Assembly (NCBI GenBank): GCA_017642935.1
Contig: JAEPOK010000001.1
Coordinates: forward strand, 1,302,001 to 1,366,000
Direction: 5' to 3'
Length of the DNA stretch: 64,000 bases
Origin: Hyphomicrobiales bacterium
Lineage (GTDB): Bacteria > Pseudomonadota > Alphaproteobacteria > Rhizobiales > MH13
The notes below the pieces were generated by a model. It made no database searches. It was given only the letters and a program-made list of their open reading frames with translations, and had not been told where the DNA came from. A program made the translations under genes and the position numbers. Positions 28,172 through 37,096 of this stretch are shown here, one piece after another. How positions within the stretch are numbered: the stretch's first letter is position 1; each line of letters begins with the position of its first letter.

Positions 28172-29581
28172 TCAATCGCCAAAGATGACACCGCCACGAC
28201 CATCGGGCGTGCGCAAGCCATACCAACGGTCGCGAACGGCATCGTAATGCTCCACCGGATTGTAGCGCGCCACCTGCAGACCCAGTGTCTCGGCCGACAA
28301 GCGACCCAGCGCTGATGCCAATGAATAAGACGCCACAACCAGATCGCGACGGGCGTTGATCTCGGCGATCCGGGCGGTGATCAATTCATCCTGCGTGTTG
28401 AGAACATCCAGAGTGGTGCGCTGACCGACGCGTTGTTCCTCAATCGTGCCAGCGAGCGCGACCTGCGCGGCCGACACCTGGGCGTTCGAGGCTTCAATCT
28501 GCGCGCGTGCTGCTTCAAGCCCGCCAAAGGCCGAATAGATGGCAGCGCGCACCTGCTCACGCGTCACGTCGAGCTCGAGGCGCCGTTGTCCAAGCGTCTC
28601 GATCGACTGGCGGATCGCCGATGTTGCGCGACCGCCCTGATAGATTGGCACGCTCAGGCGCAGCGTCGCCGCAAATGTATCATTGGGTCCGCCAGCTGTC
28701 CCGACGTCCCAGGAGCGCTGCGCCGACCCTTCCAAGTCAACTGACGGCAAAAGCTCGCCTTCAGCAATCGCCACGGCGCTTTGAGCAACATCGATGTTGG
28801 CGCGGGCAGCGACGATCGCAGGATGTGTTGCCAGCGCATTGTCCAGCGCGCCTTGCAGCGTACTTGGTATGCCATTGGTGAACGGGCTTGGCGTTACCAG
28901 TTGGCGAGGATCAATGCCGATGACCTGCCGATAGACGGCATTGGAAGCCGTCAGAGCAGCTTGGGCAGCGCTGACCTGCGCCAAGGCAAACGCGCGGCGA
29001 GCGTTGGCTTGGGCTATGTCCGTGCGCGTGCCCTCGCCGACATCAAATCGTGCCTGGGCGGCGCGAACCTGCTCTTCAAGGAAGCCAACATTCTGTTGAC
29101 GAAGTGACAGGATGGCGCGGTCGGCAAGGACATCCATGTAGGCCTGCGTCGCCGAGACGAAAATGTTCTGTTCAGTGTTCTGCAAACCGGCACGCGCCGC
29201 CGCCACGCCAGCCTCAGCTTGCGCCACCGAGTTTTGGGTGCGGAACCCGCGGAAAAGCGGTTGCGTAATCGTGATCCCAAGCGTTGTCGGGTTCAAATCG
29301 GTGGATGTGTTTGGCCGTCCGTTAGGCCGGCTCTGTGTGGTGCTCAGGCCGGTGGTTGCGCTGCCAGAAACCGTCGGCCGGTAACCGGAAAGTGCCTGGG
29401 GAACGCCTTCGTCTGTGGCGCGGAGGCCGGCGCGTGCAGCGTTGAGTTCCGGGTTGTGTTGGTAGGCCCTAGCAAGTGCGCCAGCCAGCGTTTCAGCTTG
29501 CGCCGTGGCAAGCGGGCCAGATACCGCCATGACCACGCTCGCAACACCTGCCAACGCCATGGTTTGCCATGTTTTTTTCAT
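28172..29581 (-). CDS. tolC: TolC-family outer-membrane efflux/secretion protein
   Basis: Outer-membrane channel of 469 residues for type I secretion or multidrug efflux. Signal peptide to about residue 29 (AVSGPLATAQA/ETLAGAL), then two repeats of the outer-membrane efflux domain: PELNAARAGLRATDEGVPQA and PAIVAARANIDVAQSAVAIAEG, each followed by long amphipathic helices rich in Ala/Gln. No inner-membrane or adaptor partner gene is adjacent. ATG 29581 starts the signal peptide (MKKTWQTM). Downstream of the pcm-like gene, as commonly seen in Rhizobiales (memory). Confidence 0.92.
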   Translation of the reverse strand: MKKTWQTMALAGVASVVMAVSGPLATAQAETLAGALARAYQHNPELNAARAGLRATDEGVPQALSGYRPTVSGSATTGLSTTQSRPNGRPNTSTDLNPTTLGITITQPLFRGFRTQNSVAQAEAGVAAARAGLQNTEQNIFVSATQAYMDVLADRAILSLRQQNVGFLEEQVRAAQARFDVGEGTRTDIAQANARRAFALAQVSAAQAALTASNAVYRQVIGIDPRQLVTPSPFTNGIPSTLQGALDNALATHPAIVAARANIDVAQSAVAIAEGELLPSVDLEGSAQRSWDVGTAGGPNDTFAATLRLSVPIYQGGRATSAIRQSIETLGQRRLELDVTREQVRAAIYSAFGGLEAARAQIEASNAQVSAAQVALAGTIEEQRVGQRTTLDVLNTQDELITARIAEINARRDLVVASYSLASALGRLSAETLGLQVARYNPVEHYDAVRDRWYGLRTPDGRGGVIFGD

Positions 29582-29806
29582 GATCGGTACGCTCGCCCAC
29601 ACACTTGATTATCACTGAGGAATTGTCGGACCAGGCCCTAGCATGGGCTCTGATCGGCAATCTTTACGATTTGTTAAGGTTCTCAATTCGCCGATGCAAG
29701 TGACACTTACATATTGTGATGCCGTATCCTGACACGCGCAGCATTTGGCCAACCGTTGCTGCAAATGAGCAACGGTTCAGCTTCCAAGCAGACTGTTGAT
29801 TGAACC

Positions 29807-30481
29807 CTAGAAGGTGAACGTCTCTTCGCGCGTAAAACCGGGCAGCGGTGGCGCGGAGCAGTTGAAAAGTGGCAAGACCGTATGGCCATCGCCATCCCGC
29901 TTGATCGAAACAGCGCGTCCTGCGCCACCGGTGCCAAGCGGTCCAACGATCATGCCATCTTCGCGCAATTGCGAAACCAAGTTGATCGGCACCTCTTCGA
30001 CAGCTCCGCCAAGAAGAATCGCATCGAACGGCCCTTCGGAGGCATAGCCTTCTGCGAGCGGGCCTTCCAGAACGGCGACCGTGTCGATGTTTGCGTCGGA
30101 AAGGGCGTCCGTTGCCCGCCGGACCATCGCATCTGTCGTTTCAAGAGCAACGACGGAGCCGCAGAGCCGTGAAAGAATGGCCGAGGAATACCCCGTCAGA
30201 CATCCCACATCGAGGACAACGCTGTCGCGCGTCAGGCCCGCCGATTGAATCATCCGCGCCAGATGCATCGGGCGGATCATGCGGCGCAACGCGTCACCAT
30301 CGGCGATCTCAATCTCAGCATCGCTATAGGCCAATGGCCGCTTACTCTGCGGGACGAAAAGTTCGCGGGGAATCTCAAGAAATGCGGCCAGCACATCATA
30401 TTGAAAGACATCAAACGTGCGCAGTTGATTATCAACCATCTTTACGCGTTGGTCGGTCATAGATGCGGCTGTGGTAGGCAT
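29807..30481 (-). CDS. PCMT-like methyltransferase (diverged pcm paralogue)
   Basis: SAM-dependent methyltransferase-fold protein of 224 residues. Motif I is VVLDVGCLTGYSSAILSRL, but the substrate-site GQTISQP signature of true Pcm is replaced by GDALRRMIRPMHLARM, so isoaspartate repair is doubtful. ATG 30481 has GAGGA seven bases upstream. It precedes tolC by 225 bp in the same direction. Annotated elsewhere as protein-L-isoaspartate methyltransferase by homology; real substrate unknown. Confidence 0.85.
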   Translation of the reverse strand: MPTTAASMTDQRVKMVDNQLRTFDVFQYDVLAAFLEIPRELFVPQSKRPLAYSDAEIEIADGDALRRMIRPMHLARMIQSAGLTRDSVVLDVGCLTGYSSAILSRLCGSVVALETTDAMVRRATDALSDANIDTVAVLEGPLAEGYASEGPFDAILLGGAVEEVPINLVSQLREDGMIVGPLGTGGAGRAVSIKRDGDGHTVLPLFNCSAPPLPGFTREETFTF

Positions 30482-30729
30482 GGCTTAGTCCTCTCCAAAG
30501 CAAGACGTTCCCGCCCGGCTCATGGGATCATTTGGTGCTGACCTTATGCAAGCCGCGCCCAAGCAAAGCAAGGCGGTTGAGCGCCTCTACCTCTTCATCT
30601 TTCGGCTGGCAAACCGCCGCATTCACCACGCAAGGTTGAAACCCGTTTCGGGCATGGTCATCTATTGGTCACGATCAACGTTGTTAGCTCTTGCATGCGC
30701 GTAGGCGCCTTGCTAACCGACGCTTAGAA

Positions 30730-30803
30730 GGCCTCGTGGCGGAGTGGTTACGCAGAGGATTGCAAATCCTTGCACCCCGGTTCGATTCCGGGCGAGGCCT
30801 CCA
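30730..30803 (+). tRNA. tRNA-Cys (GCA)
   Basis: Cloverleaf of 74 bases including encoded CCA. Acceptor GGCCTCG pairs with CGAGGCC; anticodon stem GAGGA/TCCTT frames loop TTGCAAA with anticodon GCA; T loop GGTTCGATTCC is canonical. 79 bp upstream of tRNA-Asn on the same strand. Confidence 0.97.
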
Positions 30804-30882
30804 TCCCCGCACTTTTGGTTAAGTGTGATAAAGGGCTAGCCTATCCCAATACCCTTTGGTATAGCGCCGGTCTCTTGGGTGA

Positions 30883-30958
30883 TCCCCGATAGCTCAGTTG
30901 GTAGAGCAAGCGACTGTTAATCGCTGGGTCGTAGGTTCGAGTCCTACTCGGGGAGCCA
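30883..30958 (+). tRNA. tRNA-Asn (GTT)
   Basis: Cloverleaf of 76 bases with encoded CCA. Acceptor TCCCCGA pairs with TCGGGGA; anticodon stem AGCGA/TCGCT holds CTGTTAA, anticodon GTT; T arm GGTTCGAGTCC. A T-rich tract directly follows the CCA and may end transcription. Confidence 0.97.
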
Positions 30959-31000
30959 TTTTTCCTTTTAATTATCATATGCTTATTGACGCTTGCCTGG

Positions 31001-31028
31001 TGATCCAGGCAGCTTTGTCATGCGTAAT
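31001..31028 (+). promoter_or_regulatory. Candidate ECF sigma-E-type promoter for the photolyase operon
   Basis: TGATCC (31001-31006), an 18-base spacer ending GCG, then TAAT (31025-31028). The -35 equals the TGATCC I remember for RpoE/ChrR-controlled promoters of Rhodobacter. The predicted start of transcription near 31035 lies about 23 bases before the TTG at 31058. Two more sites with the same spacing and the GCG-TA junction occur on the minus strand at 37032 and 38058. Confidence 0.65.
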
Positions 31029-31057
31029 GTCAGGGACTTACCACAACGCTGCGACGG

Positions 31058-32545
31058 TTGCGGTCCTTGACCACTAAACATTCTTCTTCCTCCACTGATC
31101 GACCCGCCCTTGTTTGGTTTCGAGACGATCTTCGGATCGACGACAATCCAGCACTAGCGGCTGCGGCTGCTTCGGGCGCACCGGTTTTGGCGGTGTACGT
31201 TCTTGATCAGCAGTCCCAACGCCCGCTGGGCGGGGCATCGCTCTGGTGGCTTCACCATGCGTTGGCGGCGCTGCACGATCATTTGGCCGACCTTGGAGTG
31301 CCGCTTGTCCTGCGCATTGGCGATGCCCGATCCGAAATCAAAGCGCTGGTCGACGAAACCAAAGCGACGCTTGTGGTCTGGAACAGGCGTTACGCCGCTG
31401 CTGGTATCGAGCAAGACACAGCGATCAAAGCCGAACTGAAGTCTGACGACCTCGACGTTCAAAGCTTCAATGCGCATCTGCTGCACGAGCCTTGGACAGT
31501 GGAAACTGGGTCGGGTGGTCCTTACCGCGTCTTCACACCGTTTTCGCGGGCCGCGCGGAATTCAGGCACGCCGGCCAAACCCAAACCTGCGCCGAAATCT
31601 ATCGCGGGTTGGAACGGTTCGGTGGATTCTCTGACGCTTGATGACCTGAGACTTCTGCCAACAAAGCCTGACTGGGCTGGTGGCCTGCGTGAAACCTGGG
31701 AGCCAGGCACCAAAGGCGCACGGGCCAATCTCTCCTCCTTCTTGGACGAGAAGCTCGCCGGGTACCCAAATGATCGCAACGTGCCGGGCAAGGAAGCCAC
31801 CACGCGTTTGTCGCCACATCTGAAATTTGGCGAAATCTCGCCGCGCGAAGTCTGGCACGCTGCGGAGATCGCCGATGCGCCGCGCGGTTCAATTTTCAAA
31901 TTCCACCAAGAACTGCTTTGGCGCGAGTTTTCCTACCATCTGCTGTTCCATTACCCGAACCTTGGAACGGAAAATCATCAACCGAAGTTCGATGACTTTC
32001 CATGGATCGATCACACGTCTGGCAAGGGCGCCGACTATTTGAAAGCGTGGCAACAAGGGCGGACGGGCTATCCAATTGTCGATGCGGGCATGCGCGAGCT
32101 TTGGCACACGGGCTGGATGCACAATCGCGTTCGCATGATCGTCGGCTCGTTTCTAGTCAAACACCTTTTGATCGACTGGCGCGCTGGCGAGGCTTGGTTC
32201 TGGGACACGCTGATTGATGCCGACCCGGCCAACAACACGGCCAGCTGGCAATGGATTGCCGGGTCAGGTGCTGATGCAGCACCCTATTTCCGGATCTTCA
32301 ATCCCGTTCTTCAGGGCGAAAAATTCGACGGCGACGGCGCCTATACGCGCAAGTGGGTGCCGGAAGTTGCCAAGCTACCGAAGAAATTCCTGCACAAGCC
32401 CTGGGAAGCGCCGACCTCTGTCCTACGTGATGCTGGCATGGAACTCGGTTCGACCTATCGACGGCCCATCGTTGATCATAAGAGCGCTCGCGAGCGCGCG
32501 CTTTCTGCATTCAAATCCCTCAAAGACACGGCGAGCGCCGCCTAG
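31058..32545 (+). CDS. phr: Deoxyribodipyrimidine photolyase (class I CPD/cryptochrome family)
   Basis: Light-driven DNA repair flavoprotein of 495 residues. Photolyase N-terminal domain (LVWFRDDLRIDDNPAL) and FAD-binding domain (FHQELLWREFSYHLL, TGYPIVDAGMRELWHTGWMHNRVRM, SWQWIAGSGADAAPYFRIFNP). The TTG at 31058 is the first usable start; other TTG codons nearby leave the exact start open. First gene of a rightward operon (33 bp to the FAD oxidoreductase) behind a sigma-E-like promoter, as phrA is in Rhodobacter (known). Confidence 0.93.
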   Translation: MRSLTTKHSSSSTDRPALVWFRDDLRIDDNPALAAAAASGAPVLAVYVLDQQSQRPLGGASLWWLHHALAALHDHLADLGVPLVLRIGDARSEIKALVDETKATLVVWNRRYAAAGIEQDTAIKAELKSDDLDVQSFNAHLLHEPWTVETGSGGPYRVFTPFSRAARNSGTPAKPKPAPKSIAGWNGSVDSLTLDDLRLLPTKPDWAGGLRETWEPGTKGARANLSSFLDEKLAGYPNDRNVPGKEATTRLSPHLKFGEISPREVWHAAEIADAPRGSIFKFHQELLWREFSYHLLFHYPNLGTENHQPKFDDFPWIDHTSGKGADYLKAWQQGRTGYPIVDAGMRELWHTGWMHNRVRMIVGSFLVKHLLIDWRAGEAWFWDTLIDADPANNTASWQWIAGSGADAAPYFRIFNPVLQGEKFDGDGAYTRKWVPEVAKLPKKFLHKPWEAPTSVLRDAGMELGSTYRRPIVDHKSARERALSAFKSLKDTASAA

Positions 32546-32578
32546 AATGCGCCTTCCCTCCACAATTCGAGAGACTTC

Positions 32579-33907
32579 ATGACAACTATCGCCGTTATTG
32601 GCTCGGGCATTTCCGGCAACGCTGCTGCTTGGGCACTGCAAACCTTCGCCGGACACCAGGTCACGCTTTATGAAAAACGGCTGCGTCCGGGCGGGCATTC
32701 TGCAACCGTTGACGTGCACCATGGCGATCGGGAAATCGCTGTCGATACCGGCTTCATTGTCTACAATGGGCGCAATTATCCTGATCTGACGGCCCTGTTT
32801 GCGCACCTCGGCGTTGCGACCGAATGGAGCGATATGAGCCTTGGCATCTCGGTTGGCGACGGCGCTCTGGAGTGGTCGGGCGACAGTCTTGGCGCGGTGT
32901 TTGCACAGCGCAAAAACCTTATTTCCCCGCGTTTTCTTTGGATGCTGCGCTCGATCTTCCGCTTCAACACATGCGCTCTGGCCGACTTAGAGCGCGGCGC
33001 GCTGGAAGGAATGTCGCTGGGCCACTATCTGAAGGCCAGGCGGTTTCCTACCGGTTTCATCGAAGACTATCTGGTGCCCATGGGTGCAGCCATTTGGTCG
33101 ACTCCCGATGCCGACATCATGGATTTTCCAGCGTCGAGCTTTGTGCGCTTTTTCGCCAATCACCGCCTGCTTGAAGTGCGTCCGCCGGAGTGGCGCACGG
33201 TCACCGGCGGCAGCCGCAATTATGTGAAGAAACTCGTCGAACCGCTTGGCGACAGGGTGCTTCTCGGTCGCCACGTTACCGAGGTCCGTCGGCACGGCGA
33301 AACCGTGCAAGTGACTGACAGCACCGGCGAAACGCGCAGTTTTGACTATGCCATCATGGCCTCGCATTCCGACCAGTCGCTGGAGATGCTCAAAGATGCC
33401 TCGGATGCGGAAGGTTCACTCCTGGCCGATGTGCGTTACCGACCCAATGACGTCTATCTGCATCGCGACGAGGCGCTGATGCCCAAACGGAAAAAGGTTT
33501 GGGCGGCCTGGAATTACATGTCGAGCGGACGCACGGCAGAAACGCGCGCGGGCGTCTCGGTGTCCTATTGGATGAACAAGCTTCAGAACATCGACCAGGA
33601 CTATCCCTTGTTCATCACGCTGAACCCGGCCCAAGCACCGGACCCGGAAAAGACCTTTTTGCGTACCAGCTACGACCACCCGCAATTCGATGCCAAAGCG
33701 TTGGCCGCGCAGAAACGTTTGCCCGATGTTCAAGGCTCCGGACGGATTTGGTTTGCCGGCGCTTGGACAGGCTACGGCTTCCATGAAGACGGGCTTCGCT
33801 CAGGTCTCAATGCGGCTGAAGGATTGGGCGCCTTCGTGCCATGGCGCCAAGGCATCATTGATCCGCTGCAAACCGCCGACGACATCGCCGTTCAGGCGGC
33901 GGAATAA
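32579..33907 (+). CDS. FAD-dependent amine-oxidase-like protein (UfaD-like candidate)
   Basis: Flavoprotein of 442 residues. N-terminal dinucleotide site IAVIGSGISGNAAAWAL, then LYEKRLRPGGHSATV and a C-terminal FAD contact in IWFAGAWTGYGFHEDGLRSGLNAA. GAGAG precedes the ATG. Always-linked partners downstream are DUF1365 and a Cfa-type methyltransferase. In Rhodobacter, homologues of this trio belong to the singlet-oxygen regulon and (from memory of published work) act in furan fatty acid synthesis as desaturase UfaD, UfaO and methylase UfaM. Assignment here is inference from neighbourhood and family. Confidence 0.85.
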   Translation: MTTIAVIGSGISGNAAAWALQTFAGHQVTLYEKRLRPGGHSATVDVHHGDREIAVDTGFIVYNGRNYPDLTALFAHLGVATEWSDMSLGISVGDGALEWSGDSLGAVFAQRKNLISPRFLWMLRSIFRFNTCALADLERGALEGMSLGHYLKARRFPTGFIEDYLVPMGAAIWSTPDADIMDFPASSFVRFFANHRLLEVRPPEWRTVTGGSRNYVKKLVEPLGDRVLLGRHVTEVRRHGETVQVTDSTGETRSFDYAIMASHSDQSLEMLKDASDAEGSLLADVRYRPNDVYLHRDEALMPKRKKVWAAWNYMSSGRTAETRAGVSVSYWMNKLQNIDQDYPLFITLNPAQAPDPEKTFLRTSYDHPQFDAKALAAQKRLPDVQGSGRIWFAGAWTGYGFHEDGLRSGLNAAEGLGAFVPWRQGIIDPLQTADDIAVQAAE

Positions 33908-33960
33908 GCTGGACAGCGGTTTTGCTTGACGAAAGCCCGGCTGCGCCCCAGCCTTTGGTC

Positions 33961-34863
33961 ATGAATAGCGTCGCGCCCATTCATGACGAAACCGCGATAC
34001 CGCTGCCGCCAGTTACGCTGCCGCCGAATGCACCGCTGACGCTTTATTCGGGGCTGGTGATGCATCAACGCATGCGGCCCAAATCGCACCGTTTCAGCTA
34101 CCGCGTCTACTCTGTTCTTATGGACCTTGATCGCCAAGAAGAGATCGGGAGCTTAAGTCCGGTTCTGTCCCACAATCGCTGGAACCTGTTCTCAGTGCAC
34201 AACAAAGATCACGGCCCAGCGGATGGATCGTCGCTGCGCCCTTGGGCCGATGATATGTTGTCCAAAGGCGGGCTGACCCAGCGGGCGGCGAAGATCATGC
34301 TTCTTTGCTATCCGCGCATCCTCGGCGCGGTCTTCAATCCACTGTCGGTCTACTACGCTTACGATGACGCCCATCAATTGGTCGGCGTCATTTATGAGGT
34401 ACGCAACACGTTCGGTGAGCGTCACGCCTATGTCGCCAAGGTCGAACCAGGCCAGCTTGGACCTGCCGGACTGCGTCAGACGCGGGCGAAGCTTTTCTTT
34501 GTTTCACCGTTGATGGACATGGAGATGCGCTACCATTTCAACCTCAAACCACCGGGCGACAGTGTGACGATCCGCATCCTGGAGCATGACACGAAAGGGC
34601 CAATCTTGGCTGCCACGTTTCATGGTGAGGCGTCAGCCGTTTCAACGCGATCGCTTTTGGCCGAAGCCCTGCGGGTTCCGTTTCTGACCGCCAAGGTAGT
34701 TGGCGCGATACACTACGAAGCCTTGCGCCTTTGGTTGAAGGGCATCAAACTGAGAGACCGGCCACCTGCACCTGCGCGCTTCAGTGTTGTCGATGGCCAA
34801 ACAGCGGAGGCTCAATCCGCGCCCAAAAAGAACGATCGGCAGCCAACACCGGGCCCGGTTTAA
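33961..34863 (+). CDS. DUF1365 family protein
   Basis: Protein of about 300 residues. Family landmarks are LYSGLVMHQRMRPKSHRFSYRVYSVLMDLD, YPRILGAVFNPLSVYYAYD and YEVRNTFGERHAYV. The ATG at 33961 is preferred; a TTG at 33922 would add 13 residues, and neither has a clear ribosome site. Stops 28 bp before the cfa-like start. Biochemistry of the family is little known; linkage to the flavoprotein and methyltransferase suggests lipid modification (possible UfaO counterpart, to be tested). Confidence 0.85.
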   Translation: MNSVAPIHDETAIPLPPVTLPPNAPLTLYSGLVMHQRMRPKSHRFSYRVYSVLMDLDRQEEIGSLSPVLSHNRWNLFSVHNKDHGPADGSSLRPWADDMLSKGGLTQRAAKIMLLCYPRILGAVFNPLSVYYAYDDAHQLVGVIYEVRNTFGERHAYVAKVEPGQLGPAGLRQTRAKLFFVSPLMDMEMRYHFNLKPPGDSVTIRILEHDTKGPILAATFHGEASAVSTRSLLAEALRVPFLTAKVVGAIHYEALRLWLKGIKLRDRPPAPARFSVVDGQTAEAQSAPKKNDRQPTPGPV

Positions 34864-34891
34864 CGGGGAAGCAGTCGAGGAGGATGTGAGT

Positions 34892-36190
34892 ATGAGCACC
34901 GACATGATGGCTGATCGCACGATGCCGGAACGCCGCGAACGCAGTGCCAAACCTTTTCGGCTGATCGACTACACGCCTCTGACGGAAGACAATTTTGCCG
35001 AAATGACGCGCTCCCTGCCGCGCGCTGTGCGCCGGGCGCTGGGCTTCGTCATCGGCTTAGAGCACGGAACTTTGGCGATCACGCTGCCATCGGGTGAACG
35101 CTTCCGGATCGAAGGACAAAGCAAAGAGCCGATCGCTGATCTGGAAATCCACTCCTACAATTTCATCGGCGATGTCATCCGCCACGGCGATATTGGTGTG
35201 GCCGAGAGCTTCTTTGAAGGCCACTGGTCGTCAACCGACGTCACGCGTTTCCTAGAGCTTTTCTGTTACAATGAGCGGATCATCCACGAACGCATCGACG
35301 GTAACCCGATTGCGCGGTTCTTGATGCGGGTGAAGCACTGGCTGCACCGGAACACCAAGCGTCAAGCGCAGCGCAACATTTCCGCCCATTACGATCTCGG
35401 CAACAACTTCTATGAGCAGTGGCTCGACCCATCGATGACCTATTCATCGGCGCTCTATCAAACCGGGGCCAACGATTTGGAAAGTGCGCAGCGTGCCAAA
35501 TACAAGGCGCTTGCTGACGCGACGGGCATCATGGCTGGCGATCATGTTTTGGAGATTGGGTGCGGCTGGGGCGGTTTCGCTGAATACCTGGCCAAGGAAC
35601 GTGGCGCCTATGTGCGCGGCCTGACGATCAGCCACGAACAGCATGCCTTCGCGACCGATCGCATGAAGCGTCAAGATCTCTCAGACCATGTTGATATCGT
35701 TTTTCAGGACTACCGCGACGAGAAAGGCACTTTTGATCGGATCGTGTCTGTGGAAATGTTTGAAGCGGTCGGCGAGGCCTATTGGCCGACCTATTTCGAG
35801 ACGTTGAAAAAGCGCCTCAAACCTGGCGGCAAAGCCGGCTTGCAGATCATCACCATCCAGGACCGCTATTTTGAGCACTATCGGCGCGCGACGGATTTCA
35901 TCCAGCAGTACGTGTTCCCTGGCGGGATGCTGCCGACACCGTCTCATTTGCGCAGTCTGGGTAAGACGGCCGGGCTCGACCTTTGCGACGAACTGATTTT
36001 CGGTCGCGATTATGCCCGCACGCTCAGGGAGTGGCGCGTGACGTTTATGGACAAGTGGGACACCATTGCGCCGCTTGGCTTTGATGATCGTTTCCAGCGT
36101 CTATGGCGCTATTACCTGCACTATTGTGAGGCCGGCTTTAAGGCCGGCAACATCGATGTGCGGCAGGTCGTTTACGAACACGCGCGCTAG
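34892..36190 (+). CDS. cfa: Cyclopropane-fatty-acyl-phospholipid synthase family methyltransferase
   Basis: SAM-dependent lipid methyltransferase of 432 residues, acting on double bonds of phospholipid acyl chains at the membrane surface. Motifs: SAHYDLGNNFYEQWLDPSMT, SAM site VLEIGCGWGGFAEYL, and FIQQYVFPGGMLPTPSHL. ATG 34892 has GAGGAGG eight bases upstream; longer readings overlap DUF1365. Could make cyclopropane or methyl-branched (UfaM-type) products; sequence alone does not decide. Its TAG interlocks with the convergent SDR gene in a CTAG. Confidence 0.9.
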   Translation: MSTDMMADRTMPERRERSAKPFRLIDYTPLTEDNFAEMTRSLPRAVRRALGFVIGLEHGTLAITLPSGERFRIEGQSKEPIADLEIHSYNFIGDVIRHGDIGVAESFFEGHWSSTDVTRFLELFCYNERIIHERIDGNPIARFLMRVKHWLHRNTKRQAQRNISAHYDLGNNFYEQWLDPSMTYSSALYQTGANDLESAQRAKYKALADATGIMAGDHVLEIGCGWGGFAEYLAKERGAYVRGLTISHEQHAFATDRMKRQDLSDHVDIVFQDYRDEKGTFDRIVSVEMFEAVGEAYWPTYFETLKKRLKPGGKAGLQIITIQDRYFEHYRRATDFIQQYVFPGGMLPTPSHLRSLGKTAGLDLCDELIFGRDYARTLREWRVTFMDKWDTIAPLGFDDRFQRLWRYYLHYCEAGFKAGNIDVRQVVYEHAR

Positions 36191-36981
36191 GATTGCACAT
36201 CCCCTTCGAGCGGCTTGCCCTTCCAGCCGGTCGCTCGAGACACAAGCCAATGGTAGATGTCGAAAGGCAGCAACCGAAGAAATTTCAGCTGGTAGGTGAA
36301 GCGCTTGGGGAAGGTCACCTCGAAGCGCCTTGATTCCAGACCATCGGCCATGCGGCGCGCTGCATCATCGACCTTTAGGACAAAAGGCATCTCAAACGGG
36401 TTGTCGTCCGTCGCGGGCGTTTCAACAAAACCTGGATTGATCACCTGCAAAGTGATGCCCATGCGGTCAGTGTCAAAACGCAGTGCCTCGGCCATATTAA
36501 TCAAACCTGCCTTGGTGGCGCCGTAAGCAGACGACATGGGAAGGCCCGAGTAACCGGCAACCGATGCCACGAGCGCGATCTGGCCTTTGCCCTTTGGCTT
36601 CATCATCTCAATCAGCGGCACGACGCAGTTGGCGGTGCCCTTCAGATTGACATCAAACGTTTTGTGGAATGCATCCAAGTCCGGATTGGTTGCATCAACG
36701 GGAATGTAGATGCCGGCGTTGAGCACCGCGATGTCGATCCCGCCCTCGCCTTCCATCCCCTCGATGATCGCCTGCATGCGCTCAGCATCAACGATGTCGC
36801 CCTCAGCGACGTGCACATCCGCGCCTGTGTGTTTGGACGTGATTTCCGTTTTCAGTTCTTCCAGCGCATCGCGTTTGCGCGCGGTGAGCACCAATCGGTA
36901 GCCGCGGCCTGCCATTTCAAGGGCCAAGGCATGGCCAAGTCCTGAACTTGCACCTGTGATCCAGACGAGCGGGCTGGCCAT
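36187..36981 (-). CDS. Short-chain dehydrogenase/reductase
   Basis: Classical SDR of 264 residues: cofactor motif TGASSGLG (9-16), NAG (89-91), catalytic Ser in ASVAGYSG and Y153-x3-K157 (YGATK). The C-terminus FPKRFTYQLKFLRLLPFDIYHWLV is hydrophobic-basic, seen in SDRs that act on membrane lipids. A sigma-E-like promoter at 37032-37059 lies about 50 bp upstream, so it probably joins the photolyase regulon. Substrate unknown. Shares a 4 bp CTAG stop overlap with cfa. Confidence 0.88.
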   Translation of the reverse strand: MASPLVWITGASSGLGHALALEMAGRGYRLVLTARKRDALEELKTEITSKHTGADVHVAEGDIVDAERMQAIIEGMEGEGGIDIAVLNAGIYIPVDATNPDLDAFHKTFDVNLKGTANCVVPLIEMMKPKGKGQIALVASVAGYSGLPMSSAYGATKAGLINMAEALRFDTDRMGITLQVINPGFVETPATDDNPFEMPFVLKVDDAARRMADGLESRRFEVTFPKRFTYQLKFLRLLPFDIYHWLVSRATGWKGKPLEGDVQS

Positions 36982-37031
36982 GAGACGATGTCCTGTATTT
37001 TGGAAAAGGGGGATGAGCTTTGTCGTAAAAC

Positions 37032-37059
37032 TCTACGCAAAAAGGCGGCACCGGGTTCA
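37032..37059 (-). promoter_or_regulatory. Candidate sigma-E-type promoter for the SDR gene
   Basis: Read leftward: TGAACC (37059-37054), 18 bases ending GCG, then TAGA (37035-37032). One mismatch from TGATCC in the -35; spacing and the GCG-TA junction match the sites at 31001 and 38058. The -35 lies in the loop of the chrR terminator hairpin. About 50 bp upstream of the SDR ATG. Confidence 0.5.
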
Positions 37060-37075
37060 ATCGGCACCGCCTTTT
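37040..37075 (-). terminator. Terminator hairpin after the chrR-like gene
   Basis: Stem AAAAGGCGG (37040-37048) pairs with CCGCCTTTT (37067-37075), 9 bp, 18-base loop, 22 bp after the chrR stop. Read leftward, the 3' arm runs into five T residues, so it fits an intrinsic terminator for the chrR transcript. Confidence 0.72.
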
Positions 37076-37096
37076 CTTTGAACTTTGTGGCCTGTT

